Assembly: GCF_002154225.1 (NCBI RefSeq)
Contig: NZ_MTSE01000006.1
Span: 62,001 to 126,000, forward strand
Source of the DNA: Hymenobacter crusticola
Lineage (GTDB): Bacteria; Bacteroidota; Bacteroidia; Cytophagales; Hymenobacteraceae
DNA: 64,000 bases
Reading direction: 5' to 3'
The position numbers and the translations under genes are program-made. This document shows positions 20,286 through 28,858 of this stretch, piece by piece. The notes beneath the pieces were generated by a model. It was not told the DNA's origin, made no database searches, and saw nothing but the letters and a program-made list of their open reading frames with translations. Each line of letters begins with the position of its first letter. Position 1 is the stretch's first letter.

Positions 20286-20328
20286 GTGGCTGCTACCCGC
20301 TATGACCTCGCTTCGGCAAGAGAGAAAA

Positions 20329-21507
20329 CTAAGCGCCGGGAGGGCGCTGCCCTGGGCGGCCGCGCAAGACGTGCCCAATAGAACGCAGGAAAGGCCAGGG
20401 CGTCACGGAGTTCATCACCCGTAGGTTGTCGGGCCACGAAGTGCGCTCGTCCAAAAAAGCGAGAATACGCTCCAGCGGGTTTTGCCGAAATAGCTCCGCA
20501 AAAATGGCCCGCGTGCTTTCGCCCTGCCGCTGCATAATATCAAGCAGCAGCGTATCAAAAAGCCCAAATTGCCACTTGTCGCCGGTTAGGTCTTCGGGCG
20601 GCTGGCCGGTAGTGGCTAGCGCCGTTACCAAGCGCTGGGTGTGCGCCTGAATACGCCGAAAGGCGTAGCCCGTGCTCGGCTTGGCACGACCTGCCCGCGT
20701 ACCTAGGTTGATAATGTGTTGCCCTTCCTGCGCTGGAAGCGGGTGATCTATCATTGGAATGGCTCCTTGCTCAACCGCTTCAATTCGGAACGCCCGTACC
20801 CCGAGTGTTTCGCTCAGGTAGCATCGTAGCGCCGCTTCGTATTCGGCCGTTGGCAGCACTTCCGCCGAGAACAACGTGTACTCAACCAGAGCCCGCCTAG
20901 GTGTGAACGGTAGCACATACATAAAACGCGCCTCCTGGTACTGCGGACCGCGGAAATCCATGAACTCAACGATGGATGGATCGAATACGTCATGGTCCGT
21001 TTCTACCTCCCACCCCACAAAATGCTGCAACAGGTAGCGGTATTTCGCCGGATCTTTCTCTAGTACGGGAGGGCGACTATCGAACGCGTAGCGCGCCGTA
21101 AACTGCCCCGCACTTGTATGGGCACGCACGCCGGTAGCGGTATCTTCAAGCTCCTCCACCATACCCGTCACCCGCCTAATGTGCGGGTTATCTTGTAAGG
21201 CGGCGTGCACAAACTGGTAGAAATCGAGCCCGCGAATCATCTTATAACGGTACCGCTGCATCTCAAAAACCTGCTCGTACGCGGGACTGCGAAAAGCTAG
21301 CTTGCGCCACTCGTGCGCCACGATGCTGTCGAAAGGGGTCGGCTCGTCGGTCCAGAACGACCACGTGCGGTCGTTTTGGTTTTTTGTCTGCGGCTCAATC
21401 AGTAAGACTCGCTTATGTTGCAGGCGCGGCTCCTGCGTAATAGCATACGCTAAGCTTAAGCCAGCCGCCCCACCGCCCACAATAAGGTAATCGAAGTCCG
21501 AGTCCAC
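20329..21507 (-). CDS. crtY: Lycopene beta-cyclase, CrtY type
   Basis: A 392-residue FAD-dependent enzyme that closes the ends of lycopene to give beta-carotene or gamma-carotene, consistent with a pigmented organism. The N-terminal dinucleotide site (DYLIVGGGAAGLSLA, residues 6-20) and the lycopene cyclase segment NDRTWSFW (about 44-51) are clear, as is the IPMIDHPLP/GTRAGRAKPSTGYAF region (about 252-285). The start is a GTG at 21507; no upstream ATG is in frame. No other carotenoid gene (crtB, crtI, crtZ) is in the window. Confidence 0.88.
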   Translation of the reverse strand: MDSDFDYLIVGGGAAGLSLAYAITQEPRLQHKRVLLIEPQTKNQNDRTWSFWTDEPTPFDSIVAHEWRKLAFRSPAYEQVFEMQRYRYKMIRGLDFYQFVHAALQDNPHIRRVTGMVEELEDTATGVRAHTSAGQFTARYAFDSRPPVLEKDPAKYRYLLQHFVGWEVETDHDVFDPSIVEFMDFRGPQYQEARFMYVLPFTPRRALVEYTLFSAEVLPTAEYEAALRCYLSETLGVRAFRIEAVEQGAIPMIDHPLPAQEGQHIINLGTRAGRAKPSTGYAFRRIQAHTQRLVTALATTGQPPEDLTGDKWQFGLFDTLLLDIMQRQGESTRAIFAELFRQNPLERILAFLDERTSWPDNLRVMNSVTPWPFLRSIGHVLRGRPGQRPPGA

Positions 21508-21746
21508 AGAAAAACGACGACAAATAGGTTTCTGTCGCCGCTAAATAACACTGTTTTACTGGTTTAGTTGTGCTAACAAATTGGGGTATGCTTCCTAACT
21601 ATTTGCTTATGAGCACTATAAACCAAATAAAGGCAAACTGTACTGGTATCGAAATTTCAGCAACCAGCTACCTCCTTCCATCACTCCTCCGCAAAAAGAT
21701 ATTGTTAGCGCCAACAAAGCTAGGCTATGTATAGAAAACTATTCGA
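21508..21746. other. Gap upstream of crtY
   Basis: About 240 bases of fairly AT-rich sequence with no gene. It must contain the crtY promoter on the minus strand; no clear motif is seen. The inverted repeat terminating the LOG-family gene begins at its far end. Confidence 0.4.
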
Positions 21747-21817
21747 CCTCAAAAGGCCCTGCCGAGCTAATCGAAGCGGTAGAAGTGCTTCGATCAACCC
21801 GGCAGGGCCTTTTGAGG
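21747..21817 (-). terminator. Double-stem terminator after the LOG-family gene
   Basis: Perfect 18-base outer arms (21747-21764 and 21800-21817, core AAAAGGCCCTGCCG) contain an inner 8-base stem ATCGAAGC/GCTTCGAT. It lies 13 bases past the LOG gene stop. Confidence 0.8.
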
Positions 21818-21830
21818 CTCTTGATAACTT

Positions 21831-22694
21831 TTAGAAGTTTGGCGAGAGCAAATACTTCGAGTAGAAATCGTCGATGATCTTAACGGCCGATGCAGCATCG
21901 TCCACGATCTGCACCAGCTTCATGTCTTCGGGCGAGATGTTGTGCTCCTCGTGCAGCATCACATCTTCAATCCACTTAAACAACCCGTTCCAGTAAGCCG
22001 AGCCAACCAGCACGATAGGGAAGCGGCCGATTTTGCGAGTTTGAATTAAGGTAATAGCTTCAAACAACTCGTCGAGTGTGCCAAAGCCGCCGGGCATACC
22101 AATAAATCCCTGGGCGTACTTCACAAACATCACCTTCCGCACAAAGAAATAATCGAAGTTGATAATCTTGTCCGGGTCAATGTAAATGTTGTGAAACTGC
22201 TCGAATGGCAGTTCAATGTTGAGCCCCACGGAGCGACCACCCTCACTACGGGCGCCCTTGTTGCCGGCCTCCATGATACCAGGACCACCACCCGTGATAA
22301 CACCGTAGCCGTGGCGCACGAGCTTAGCCGCAATTTCTTCCGCTATCTGGTAGTAGGGGTTATCTGCTTTCGTGCGGGCCGAGCCAAAGATTGAAACGCA
22401 CGGGCCAATCTTGGTCATCTTTTCGAAGCCCTCTACGAACTCGGCCATCACCTTAAAGATCTGCCAGGAATCGGCAATCTTGATTTCGTTCCAGTCCTTA
22501 TCAACGAACGCTTGACGGATGCGGTGCTCGTCGTCGAGCTGTACAGTCCGCTGGCCGTGGGTTTGCTCACGAATGTCACTGATCGTCGTGACTTTGTTGT
22601 CGTTCGCGTTGGGCTTTACGATGGTTCTGCCGCTCCCCTCGTTTAGTGCTTCGTCTTGGTGTTTAGTCCGACTCGTTTTTTTAAGTTTTGCCAT
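21831..22694 (-). CDS. LOG-family nucleoside 5'-monophosphate phosphoribohydrolase (TIGR00730 type)
   Basis: A 287-residue protein whose core (about residues 95-285) is a LOG/'lysine decarboxylase-like' Rossmann domain. The diagnostic PGGFGTLDE motif (about 206-214) and GGGPGIMEAGNKGA (about 139-152) are present. Family members cleave the N-glycosidic bond of nucleoside monophosphates such as AMP or cytokinin precursors; the old 'lysine decarboxylase' label is wrong for them. The first 60 residues are polar and basic, an extension beyond the usual core. A clear terminator follows. Confidence 0.88.
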   Translation of the reverse strand: MAKLKKTSRTKHQDEALNEGSGRTIVKPNANDNKVTTISDIREQTHGQRTVQLDDEHRIRQAFVDKDWNEIKIADSWQIFKVMAEFVEGFEKMTKIGPCVSIFGSARTKADNPYYQIAEEIAAKLVRHGYGVITGGGPGIMEAGNKGARSEGGRSVGLNIELPFEQFHNIYIDPDKIINFDYFFVRKVMFVKYAQGFIGMPGGFGTLDELFEAITLIQTRKIGRFPIVLVGSAYWNGLFKWIEDVMLHEEHNISPEDMKLVQIVDDAASAVKIIDDFYSKYLLSPNF

Positions 22695-22894
22695 TAGTAC
22701 TGTACTTTTTTGTCCGCCAAGTCGTCTTCTTCGCGCTTCTGCAGCCCGGACAACGCACTTTTAAGAAAAGAATAATTGAAAAACCCGGTGGCAACTGTAG
22801 TAGATGCGTTTTTGCCCTAGCGGCAAAAATCGGGGCATGCAAGATAGCACTTTGCCCTAATTGGGCAAGTTGTCGAGCAACTCTTTCCTAGCCG
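22695..22894. other. Intergenic with a small hairpin
   Basis: Contains TTTTTGCC/GGCAAAAA (22809-22816 / 22822-22829) with a CTAGC loop, probably the terminator of the permease gene upstream on the minus strand, and the promoter of the LOG gene. Nothing else seen. Confidence 0.5.
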
Positions 22895-24157
22895 TTACTT
22901 CGAGCGAATCGCAATAACGGGATCAAGGTTGGAGGCCAGTACCGCTGGGATAATACCAGCCAGTACCCCAATCACCACCGATACCGTGAGCCCTAGCACA
23001 ATGTTGCCGGCTGTGAGCGACATAGGCAGGGCCTCCTGGGGAATGAGCGTGATGAGAAACACCAGCAAAATCCCGGTTGCGCCGCCAATGAGACACAGGA
23101 AGATGGCTTCAAACAAAAACTGAAACAAGATGAAGTAATTTTTCGCCCCCAGCGACTTTTGAATGCCGATGATGTTGGTCCGCTCTTTCACCGATACAAA
23201 CATGATGTTGGCAATTCCGAAGCCTCCTACCAGCATGGCGAAGCTACCAATGACGGCTCCCGCCACCCCAATCACGGAGAACAGCGAGCTAATCGCGTCG
23301 GCCATCATCTCTGGCCGGTTCAGCGCAAAGTTGTCTTCCTGGCGCGGCTTGAGTCCCCGAATGGTGCGCAAGCGGCCCTGCATTTCATACTCTAGGTCGA
23401 GGAGGCCGGGGTCATCGTCGCGGCCTTTCACGGCGATAGTAGGGGTTACGCCGGTCATGCTGCTGCCCGTGTTAAGGGCAAACATCTTGGTGAACATACC
23501 AAACGGAATCAGACAGTTGGCATCATTGCCTGAATTGCCCAGAAAGTTTTTACCTTCTTTCTCCAGCACACCAATCACCACGAACTTGCGGCCCCGCGAC
23601 TTGAACTCCTGCCCTAGGGCCGAGCCATCGGGGAAGACGTTGGCAGCAATATCGGCACCTATAATGGCTACATTCCGAGCGGCTTCTATCTCTTGATTGG
23701 TAAAGTAGCGTCCTTCAGCAATGGAAACGTTGGAAACCTTGCGAAAATCGTAGCTCACACCCTGCAATGCGCACCCAGTCATGCTGTTGCTGCCCGCTTT
23801 AAACGTGTTACCCCCCACCGCCGCGAAGATGGCAATGCCGTTGTTGTTGGTGCTGAGTGTACGTTGCAGGGCTTGAAACTCTCGCACCGTCGGAACAGGA
23901 CGATTGAAGTATTTCCACCAGGGAAAATCCTTCTCGAATTTCCACGGCCACTTGGCCACGTAAATCACCTTTTCGCCTAGAAAGTCCATGCTCTGGCGAA
24001 TATTAGTCTCCAACGAATCGACAACGGTGAACACGGCGATAATAGCAAAAATGCCCACCGTGACGCCCAGCAACGACAGCACCGTACGAAGCAAGTTGGA
24101 TTTGAGGGCCTGCCACGCAAAGCGGAAGCTCTCTAAAGTCAGACGCAGGGCTAACAT
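22895..24157 (-). CDS. MacB-type ABC transporter permease (FtsX domain)
   Basis: A 420-residue inner membrane protein with the MacB/FtsX layout: one N-terminal membrane helix (about residues 22-45, LRTVLSLLGVTVGIFAIIAV), a large periplasmic MacB-PCD domain (about 50-285) and three C-terminal membrane helices (about 290-410) including FVSVKERTNIIGIQKSLGAK, the signature of the FtsX domain. Such permeases move lipids, peptides or drugs, or transmit mechanical force to periplasmic partners. The ATPase and membrane-fusion partners are not adjacent, so the transported substrate is unknown. Divergent from queA. Confidence 0.88.
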   Translation of the reverse strand: MLALRLTLESFRFAWQALKSNLLRTVLSLLGVTVGIFAIIAVFTVVDSLETNIRQSMDFLGEKVIYVAKWPWKFEKDFPWWKYFNRPVPTVREFQALQRTLSTNNNGIAIFAAVGGNTFKAGSNSMTGCALQGVSYDFRKVSNVSIAEGRYFTNQEIEAARNVAIIGADIAANVFPDGSALGQEFKSRGRKFVVIGVLEKEGKNFLGNSGNDANCLIPFGMFTKMFALNTGSSMTGVTPTIAVKGRDDDPGLLDLEYEMQGRLRTIRGLKPRQEDNFALNRPEMMADAISSLFSVIGVAGAVIGSFAMLVGGFGIANIMFVSVKERTNIIGIQKSLGAKNYFILFQFLFEAIFLCLIGGATGILLVFLITLIPQEALPMSLTAGNIVLGLTVSVVIGVLAGIIPAVLASNLDPVIAIRSK

Positions 24158-24316
24158 CGGAGGAGTAGTTGAGTTATAGAGGAGTAACTACACTTTTATA
24201 ACGAAGCAAGGAAGCCGCGCTGTTCTGCGTAGGGCCGACGGCAGTAGTGCGCTACGTAGTACGCCGTTACTCAACGAAGTGCGCGGAAAATTAATGATTT
24301 ATCCGAGGATAGTCCG

Positions 24317-24324
24317 TACTTTTG
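24317..24324 (+). promoter_or_regulatory. Candidate -7 element of queA
   Basis: TACTTTTG matches the Bacteroidota -7 consensus TAnnTTTG and lies about 49 bases before the queA ATG. No good -33 TTTG is seen at the expected distance. Confidence 0.45.
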
Positions 24325-24372
24325 TGCCCTCAAATTTTTGTTAGCTTCCCCTTCTATTGCCTTCTGCTGCCC

Positions 24373-25422
24373 ATGAAACTATCCGAGTTCAAGTTTGATC
24401 TGCCCGAAAGCCTGTTGGCGCAACATCCGGCCAAAAATCGTGACGAGTCGCGTCTGATGGTGTTGCACCGCGACAGTGGCAAGATCGAGCATCGCATCTT
24501 CAAGGATATCATCGAGTATTTCAACGACGGGGACGCGCTGGTACTCAATGATACGAAGGTTTTTCCGGCTCGCCTTTATGGCAACAAAGAAAAAACCGGG
24601 GCTAAAATCGAAGTGTTTTTACTTCGTGAGTTGAACACTGAAATTCACCTCTGGGACGTACTGGTAGATCCGGCCCGCAAAATCCGGGTAGGCAATAAGC
24701 TCTACTTTGGCGAAAGCGACATGGTAGCCGAGGTAATCGACAACACTACTTCGCGCGGCCGTACCATCAAGTTCCTGTTCGATGGCACCGACGAAGAGTT
24801 CTACAAAGCGCTGCATGACCTAGGTGAGACGCCGCTACCCAAAGAGGTTATTCCGCGCGAAACGGAAGCGTCGGATAAAGAACGGTATCAGACCATTTAT
24901 GCCAAGCACACGGGCGCCGTGGCTGCTCCCTCGGCGGGTTTACACTTCACACGTGAGGTCATGAAGCGCCTAGAAATCAAGGGGGTAGACATTGCCGCCG
25001 TAACGCTGCACGTAGGCCTGGGTACCTTCCGCCCAGTCGATGTGGAAGATCTGACCAAGCACAAGATGGATTCGGAGAACTTCATTGTGCCAACCGAAGC
25101 CGCGACCATCGTGAATAAGGCGCTGGATGCCAAGAAGCGTGTATGTGCCGTGGGTACCACGACCATGCGGGCGCTGGAGTCGTCGGTATCGGCTAACAGC
25201 CGCTTGAAGCCGAATAATGGCTGGACAGACAAGTTTATCTTCCCGCCTCACGAATTCAAGATTGCCAACACGCTGCTCACCAACTTTCACACGCCGGAAA
25301 GCACGCTGATGATGATGACCGCCGCCTTTGCGGGTTATGAGTTCCTCATCGAAGCCTATCAGCTAGCTATCAAAGAGAAATACAAGTTCTTCAGCTACGG
25401 CGACGCAATGCTCATTCTGTAG
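24373..25422 (+). CDS. queA: S-adenosylmethionine:tRNA ribosyltransferase-isomerase
   Basis: A 349-residue enzyme that transfers and isomerises the ribosyl part of SAM onto 7-aminomethyl-7-deazaguanine in tRNA, giving epoxyqueuosine at the wobble position. The start at ATG 24373 gives the canonical [20 protein letters not shown]; an upstream in-frame TTG at 24322 would add a hydrophobic leader that does not belong. Conserved stretches [26 protein letters not shown] and [11 protein letters not shown] are intact, and length is normal. A GC-rich terminator follows and ispD starts downstream on the same strand. Confidence 0.96.
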   Translation: MKLSEFKFDLPESLLAQHPAKNRDESRLMVLHRDSGKIEHRIFKDIIEYFNDGDALVLNDTKVFPARLYGNKEKTGAKIEVFLLRELNTEIHLWDVLVDPARKIRVGNKLYFGESDMVAEVIDNTTSRGRTIKFLFDGTDEEFYKALHDLGETPLPKEVIPRETEASDKERYQTIYAKHTGAVAAPSAGLHFTREVMKRLEIKGVDIAAVTLHVGLGTFRPVDVEDLTKHKMDSENFIVPTEAATIVNKALDAKKRVCAVGTTTMRALESSVSANSRLKPNNGWTDKFIFPPHEFKIANTLLTNFHTPESTLMMMTAAFAGYEFLIEAYQLAIKEKYKFFSYGDAMLIL

Positions 25423-25499
25423 CGAGTAAGTGAGTGATTGAATAGCTGGGTGCTGTCGTTCAACATGATTCAGCGACTCAATCACCCTATCAATACAAG

Positions 25500-25531
25500 A
25501 GCCCTGCTGCCTTTCGGCGGCGGGGCTTTTA
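25500..25531 (+). terminator. Terminator after queA
   Basis: Twelve-pair stem (25500-25511 / 25516-25527, with two G-T pairs), four-base loop, followed by a T-run. It overlaps the candidate -7 element of ispD at its end. Confidence 0.75.
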
Positions 25532-25537
25532 CTTTTG
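25530..25537 (+). promoter_or_regulatory. Candidate -7 element of ispD
   Basis: TACTTTTG, 26 bases before the ispD ATG and directly after the queA terminator. The position is right for a short 5' leader. No -33 partner is evident. Confidence 0.45.
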
Positions 25538-25562
25538 TGTTCTTGCCAAGCCTAGCTCTACT

Positions 25563-26285
25563 ATGCCTGAATCTACCCACTCAGCAACTCAATCATTCAG
25601 TCACTCGACGCAGCCGCGCTTTGCTATTATTGTGGCGGGCGGCACAGGCACGCGCATGGGTGCCGATCGGCCCAAGCAATTTCTGGAATTGCTGGGCGAG
25701 CCGGTGCTGTTGCATACTTTGCGCCGGTTTGCTGATCCGGCAGTGGAGGTGCAGCAATGCGTAGTGGTCCTGCCAGCCGATCAGTTTGAAACGTGGCAGC
25801 AGCTCTGCGCTGATTTCGCTGTTACCATCCCACATGCAGTAGTGGCAGGCGGCGAGTCACGGTGGGCGTCGGTGCGCAATGGCCTAGCTTTCCTGGCTAG
25901 CGAACAGGCAGGCATTGTGGCGGTGCACGACGGAGTGCGGCCGTTGGTATCGGCGGAGGTAATCAATACGACTTACACAGCCGCCGCCGAGCATGGGGCA
26001 GCTATTGCTGCCGTGCCAGTGAAAGATTCGGTGCGCGGGCTAGCTCAACAAGGCTCTTACGCCTTGGACCGTTCGCGCTTACGCCTAGTCCAGACGCCCC
26101 AGTGCTTCGAGCTAACGCTGCTGCGGCGCGCCTACCAGCTCCCGGAGTTGCCCACGTTCACCGATGACGCGAGCGTAGTGGAAGATTTACATCCCATCCG
26201 TATGGTACCGGGCGATTATCGCAACTTGAAGATTACAACGCCAGAAGATCTAATTGTCGCTGAAGCTTTGTTGCGCGCACGCTAG
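25563..26285 (+). CDS. ispD: 2-C-methyl-D-erythritol 4-phosphate cytidylyltransferase
   Basis: A 240-residue enzyme that joins CTP and methylerythritol phosphate in the non-mevalonate isoprenoid pathway, which also supplies precursors for carotenoids and polyprenyl carriers. Conserved motifs are IIVAGGTGTRMGADRPKQFLEL (about residues 22-43, nucleotide site), VHDGVRPLV (about 120-128) and KDSVR, with TDDASVVE near 200. About 17 Ser/Thr-rich residues precede the normal start of the fold (MPESTHSATQSFSHSTQPRF); this extension is encoded by repeated TCAATCA/TCAGTCA-like sequence. Strong 31-base inverted repeat follows. Confidence 0.95.
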   Translation: MPESTHSATQSFSHSTQPRFAIIVAGGTGTRMGADRPKQFLELLGEPVLLHTLRRFADPAVEVQQCVVVLPADQFETWQQLCADFAVTIPHAVVAGGESRWASVRNGLAFLASEQAGIVAVHDGVRPLVSAEVINTTYTAAAEHGAAIAAVPVKDSVRGLAQQGSYALDRSRLRLVQTPQCFELTLLRRAYQLPELPTFTDDASVVEDLHPIRMVPGDYRNLKITTPEDLIVAEALLRAR

Positions 26286-26317
26286 ACAGTGCGCAAACAG
26301 ACGACGTTTGCTCCGTT

Positions 26318-26382
26318 GGCACCCCTCAACAGCGAAAAGGCTTCGGCAGTGTGCCGAAGCCTTTTCGCTGTTGAGGGGTGCC
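26318..26382 (+). terminator. 31-base perfect hairpin after ispD
   Basis: Perfect arms 26318-26348 and 26352-26382 with a three-base loop. The stem contains AAAAGG in one arm and CCTTTT in the other. One of the longest uninterrupted hairpins in the window. Confidence 0.85.
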
Positions 26383-26497
26383 GTTTCGGAAAGAGAGTAA
26401 AATTATTTTAATGCCAAACGCTGCTGCTTCGAACCAGTAGCTCAGCCGGCCGTATAGCACAACATTGCCTGCCTACTCTCTCAAGCTCCTCAGTATT

Positions 26498-27082
26498 ATG
26501 TTCTTTACCCGTGTTATTTCGACCGCCACTATGGTACTTGCTGCTGTGGCCTGCTCGCCGGATACCAGCAAGCGTGATCCGGTGGCCGATGCCAAGTTCC
26601 AAAATGAGAAGCGTATCGGCGACGAGGACATCACCAAGAAGCAGGAGCACGACGCAGAATTCATGGTGAACAGCGCAGGACAAGGCATGCTGGAGCTGGA
26701 ACTTAGCAAGCTAGCCCAACAAAAGGCAACTACGCCGGCCGTTAAGGCCTTTGCCGCTCAGCTTGTGCAGCAACACGCTGATATGAGCAACGGCTTGAAA
26801 TCGTTGGCCGATAAAAAGAGCATCGTGCTGCCCACTGGCCTCGGTGGCGACCAACAAGAGCAGGTAACAAAGCTAGGCAACCTAGGCGGTGCTGCCTTCG
26901 ACAAGCAGTACATGGAAACCATTGTGGATGCTCACAAAGATGACGTCGACAGCTTCGGCGACATGAGCGACGATGCCTATGACGGAGATATCCGGGGATT
27001 TGCAGCCAAATACTTACCAGTACTGAAGGAACACCTAGAGTCGGCCGAACAAGTGCAGGACCAAGTAAAAGACCTCAAGTAG
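26498..27082 (+). CDS. DUF4142 lipoprotein, first of three
   Basis: A 194-residue predicted lipoprotein (lipobox ending at Cys19 in LAAVAC). The mature part is a DUF4142 helical domain: DAEFMVNSAGQGMLELELSKLA (about 50-71), FAAQLVQQHADMSNGLKSLA, then DKQYMETIVDAHKDDVDSF. DUF4142 is a four-helix, ferritin-like bundle of unknown function; proteins are often linked to stress tolerance in soil bacteria. The start at ATG 26498 is needed for the signal peptide; an upstream TTG frame has no such signal. The next gene starts 39 bases later, so the cluster is probably one transcript. Confidence 0.85.
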   Translation: MFFTRVISTATMVLAAVACSPDTSKRDPVADAKFQNEKRIGDEDITKKQEHDAEFMVNSAGQGMLELELSKLAQQKATTPAVKAFAAQLVQQHADMSNGLKSLADKKSIVLPTGLGGDQQEQVTKLGNLGGAAFDKQYMETIVDAHKDDVDSFGDMSDDAYDGDIRGFAAKYLPVLKEHLESAEQVQDQVKDLK

Positions 27083-27121
27083 TTCTAAGTAATTTTCATT
27101 CTTTCGTTCACTTTCCAACCT

Positions 27122-27355
27122 ATGAAACTCTGCATTCTTTCCCTCTTCACCTTCGCAACCCTGGCGCTAGGTAGCTGCAACAGCGCCGAGAAGCGCAACG
27201 ATGGTACCGCCGGCGAAGCCGTTAGCGACATGGATTCGGCAGCTGCCGACGGCGGTGTTAAAGCTGATGCCACGGTAATCGACAATGACGCGGGCCCGAC
27301 CGTGACGGCCGATGCTGACTCAGCGGCTGCGGCAGACGGTACGACTGCCAAGTAA
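27122..27355 (+). CDS. Small acidic lipoprotein
   Basis: A 77-residue predicted lipoprotein (Cys19 after LALGS). The mature part is only about 58 residues, made mostly of Ala, Asp, Ser and Gly with no predicted fold (SDMDSAAADGG, TADADSAAAADG). It resembles the disordered N-terminal linker of the third DUF4142 protein of the cluster (GDSAASTAVTDSAGAP), so it may be a remnant or stand-alone version of that linker. It lies between two DUF4142 genes with gaps of 39 and 35 bases. Function unknown. Confidence 0.65.
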   Translation: MKLCILSLFTFATLALGSCNSAEKRNDGTAGEAVSDMDSAAADGGVKADATVIDNDAGPTVTADADSAAAADGTTAK

Positions 27356-27390
27356 CCTAGCTTTCCGTTTGTACTCTTGTTACCAATGCC

Positions 27391-27978
27391 ATGAAAACTC
27401 CCATTGCTTGCACCGGTCTTTTCGTAGCCTTGCTTCTGCTGGGCAGCTGCTCCTCGCGTCAAGACGCCGTTGAGACTGCGCAGAAAGAAAATGAAGCCAA
27501 AAACGAGGCGCAGCCTACGGAAGGCGAGCAAGACAAAAAAGATTTCGACGCCGCGTTTGCAACCAAAGCGGCTAGCGGTGGCCTGCTGGAGGTAGAGCTA
27601 GGCAAAGTGGTGGCCGCTAAAGCCTCCACGCCTGAAGCCCGCAAGTTTGGCCAGCAGATGGTAGATGATCATACCAAAGCCAACAACGAGCTAAAGGCCA
27701 TTGCTGCCAAACACAACATCACGCTTCCGACAAGTCTGGGGGAAGACCACCAGAAAGTGTATAAGGACGTGACGGAGAAGCAAGGCGTCGACATGGACAA
27801 AGAGTACCTCAAGGAAATGGTTAAGGACCACGAGGAAGACGTAAAGGAATTCACGGAAGCTTCTGTGAAAGCCAGCGCCGCCGACCTCAAGGAATTCGCA
27901 ACCAAGAATACCCCCACCCTGCAGCATCACCTGGAAATGGCCCAGCAGATGAGTGCAGCCCTCGATGCAAAAAAGTAA
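27391..27978 (+). CDS. DUF4142 lipoprotein, second of three
   Basis: A 195-residue predicted lipoprotein (Cys20 in LLGSC). A charged Glu/Lys-rich linker (about 25-48) leads to the DUF4142 domain: FDAAFATKAASGGLLEVELGKVVAAKA, KFGQQMVDDHTKANNELKAIAAKHNITLP, then MDKEYLKEMVKDHEEDVKEF and a C-terminal LQHHLEMAQQ. The conserved His of the second and third helices (DDH, KDH, QHH) are kept, which might bind metal; this is inference. Tightly packed between its paralogs. Confidence 0.87.
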   Translation: MKTPIACTGLFVALLLLGSCSSRQDAVETAQKENEAKNEAQPTEGEQDKKDFDAAFATKAASGGLLEVELGKVVAAKASTPEARKFGQQMVDDHTKANNELKAIAAKHNITLPTSLGEDHQKVYKDVTEKQGVDMDKEYLKEMVKDHEEDVKEFTEASVKASAADLKEFATKNTPTLQHHLEMAQQMSAALDAKK

Positions 27979-28048
27979 GCAGTGCGCTTCACGTAGAAGC
28001 TAGCTTACACCTTTTTATACTCCTTTACCCACCACAACCAACCTTGCT

Positions 28049-28720
28049 ATGAAACGCATCACTTTGAGCTTGCTATGTGCTAGCCTGTTAGCTACTAGCG
28101 CTTGCAGCACCGCCGGCAACGACGAAAAAACCAACAATAACACGGATTCAGAAGTATCGGGCGGCAATGCCGGCGATAATGCTATGAACGCCGCTACAAA
28201 AGGCGATTCTGCCGCTTCCACAGCCGTTACCGACTCGGCCGGTGCGCCTGCCACGGCTAGCACAGGCCCGGGTTCACTTAATGGCTCTACCCTCGACGAC
28301 AAACAATTCATGGTGAAAGCCGACCAAGGCGGCCACAATGAAATTGGCCTCAGCAAGCTAGCTCTGGAAAAAGGAGTAACTGGCGAGGCAAAGACATATG
28401 CCAACAAAATGATTGCCGACCACACGAAAGCCGGCAACGAGCTGAAGCCAATTGCCCAGAAGAAAGGCGTAACGCTGACCGGCGACATGGATGCTGATCA
28501 TAAAACCATGCGCGACCGGATGAGCAAAATGTCGGGCAAAGAGTTTGAGCAAGCCTACATGGGCCAGATGGCGAAGGACCACGAGGAAACTGAGGCTTTG
28601 CTGCAAAGCGAAATCGACAATGGCCAAGATCCTGATGCCAAAGGCTGGGCGCAGAAAACGCTGCCTGTGGTGAAACAACACACCGCCATGGCGCACAAAA
28701 ACAACGACATGAAGATGTAG
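28049..28720 (+). CDS. DUF4142 lipoprotein, third of three
   Basis: A 223-residue predicted lipoprotein (Cys19 in ATSAC). It has a long disordered Ala/Ser/Asn/Asp-rich linker (about 25-78) before the DUF4142 domain, which begins DDKQFMVKADQGGHNEIGLSKLA and continues YANKMIADHTKAGNELKPIAQKKGVTL and AYMGQMAKDHEETEALL, ending LPVVKQHTAMAH. The domain is clearly paralogous to the two upstream copies, with the same HT/H pattern. A terminator follows, closing the cluster. Confidence 0.87.
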   Translation: MKRITLSLLCASLLATSACSTAGNDEKTNNNTDSEVSGGNAGDNAMNAATKGDSAASTAVTDSAGAPATASTGPGSLNGSTLDDKQFMVKADQGGHNEIGLSKLALEKGVTGEAKTYANKMIADHTKAGNELKPIAQKKGVTLTGDMDADHKTMRDRMSKMSGKEFEQAYMGQMAKDHEETEALLQSEIDNGQDPDAKGWAQKTLPVVKQHTAMAHKNNDMKM

Positions 28721-28745
28721 ATCATCTTGCACGGATCAAGAGTTG

Positions 28746-28779
28746 AAAGCCGCTGCGGAAATACCGCGGCGGCTTTTTT
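28746..28779 (+). terminator. Terminator after the DUF4142 cluster
   Basis: Thirteen-pair stem (28746-28758 / 28764-28776, one T-G pair), five-base loop and T-run to 28779. It marks the end of the 26.5-28.7 kb unit. Confidence 0.82.
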
Positions 28780-28858
28780 GTTTTCCATTGCTAGTCCGGA
28801 TGCTAGCCGTTTATCTTTAGTCGGGCTAGGCCGTTCATGTTCCGGCTAGCTTACCGCT

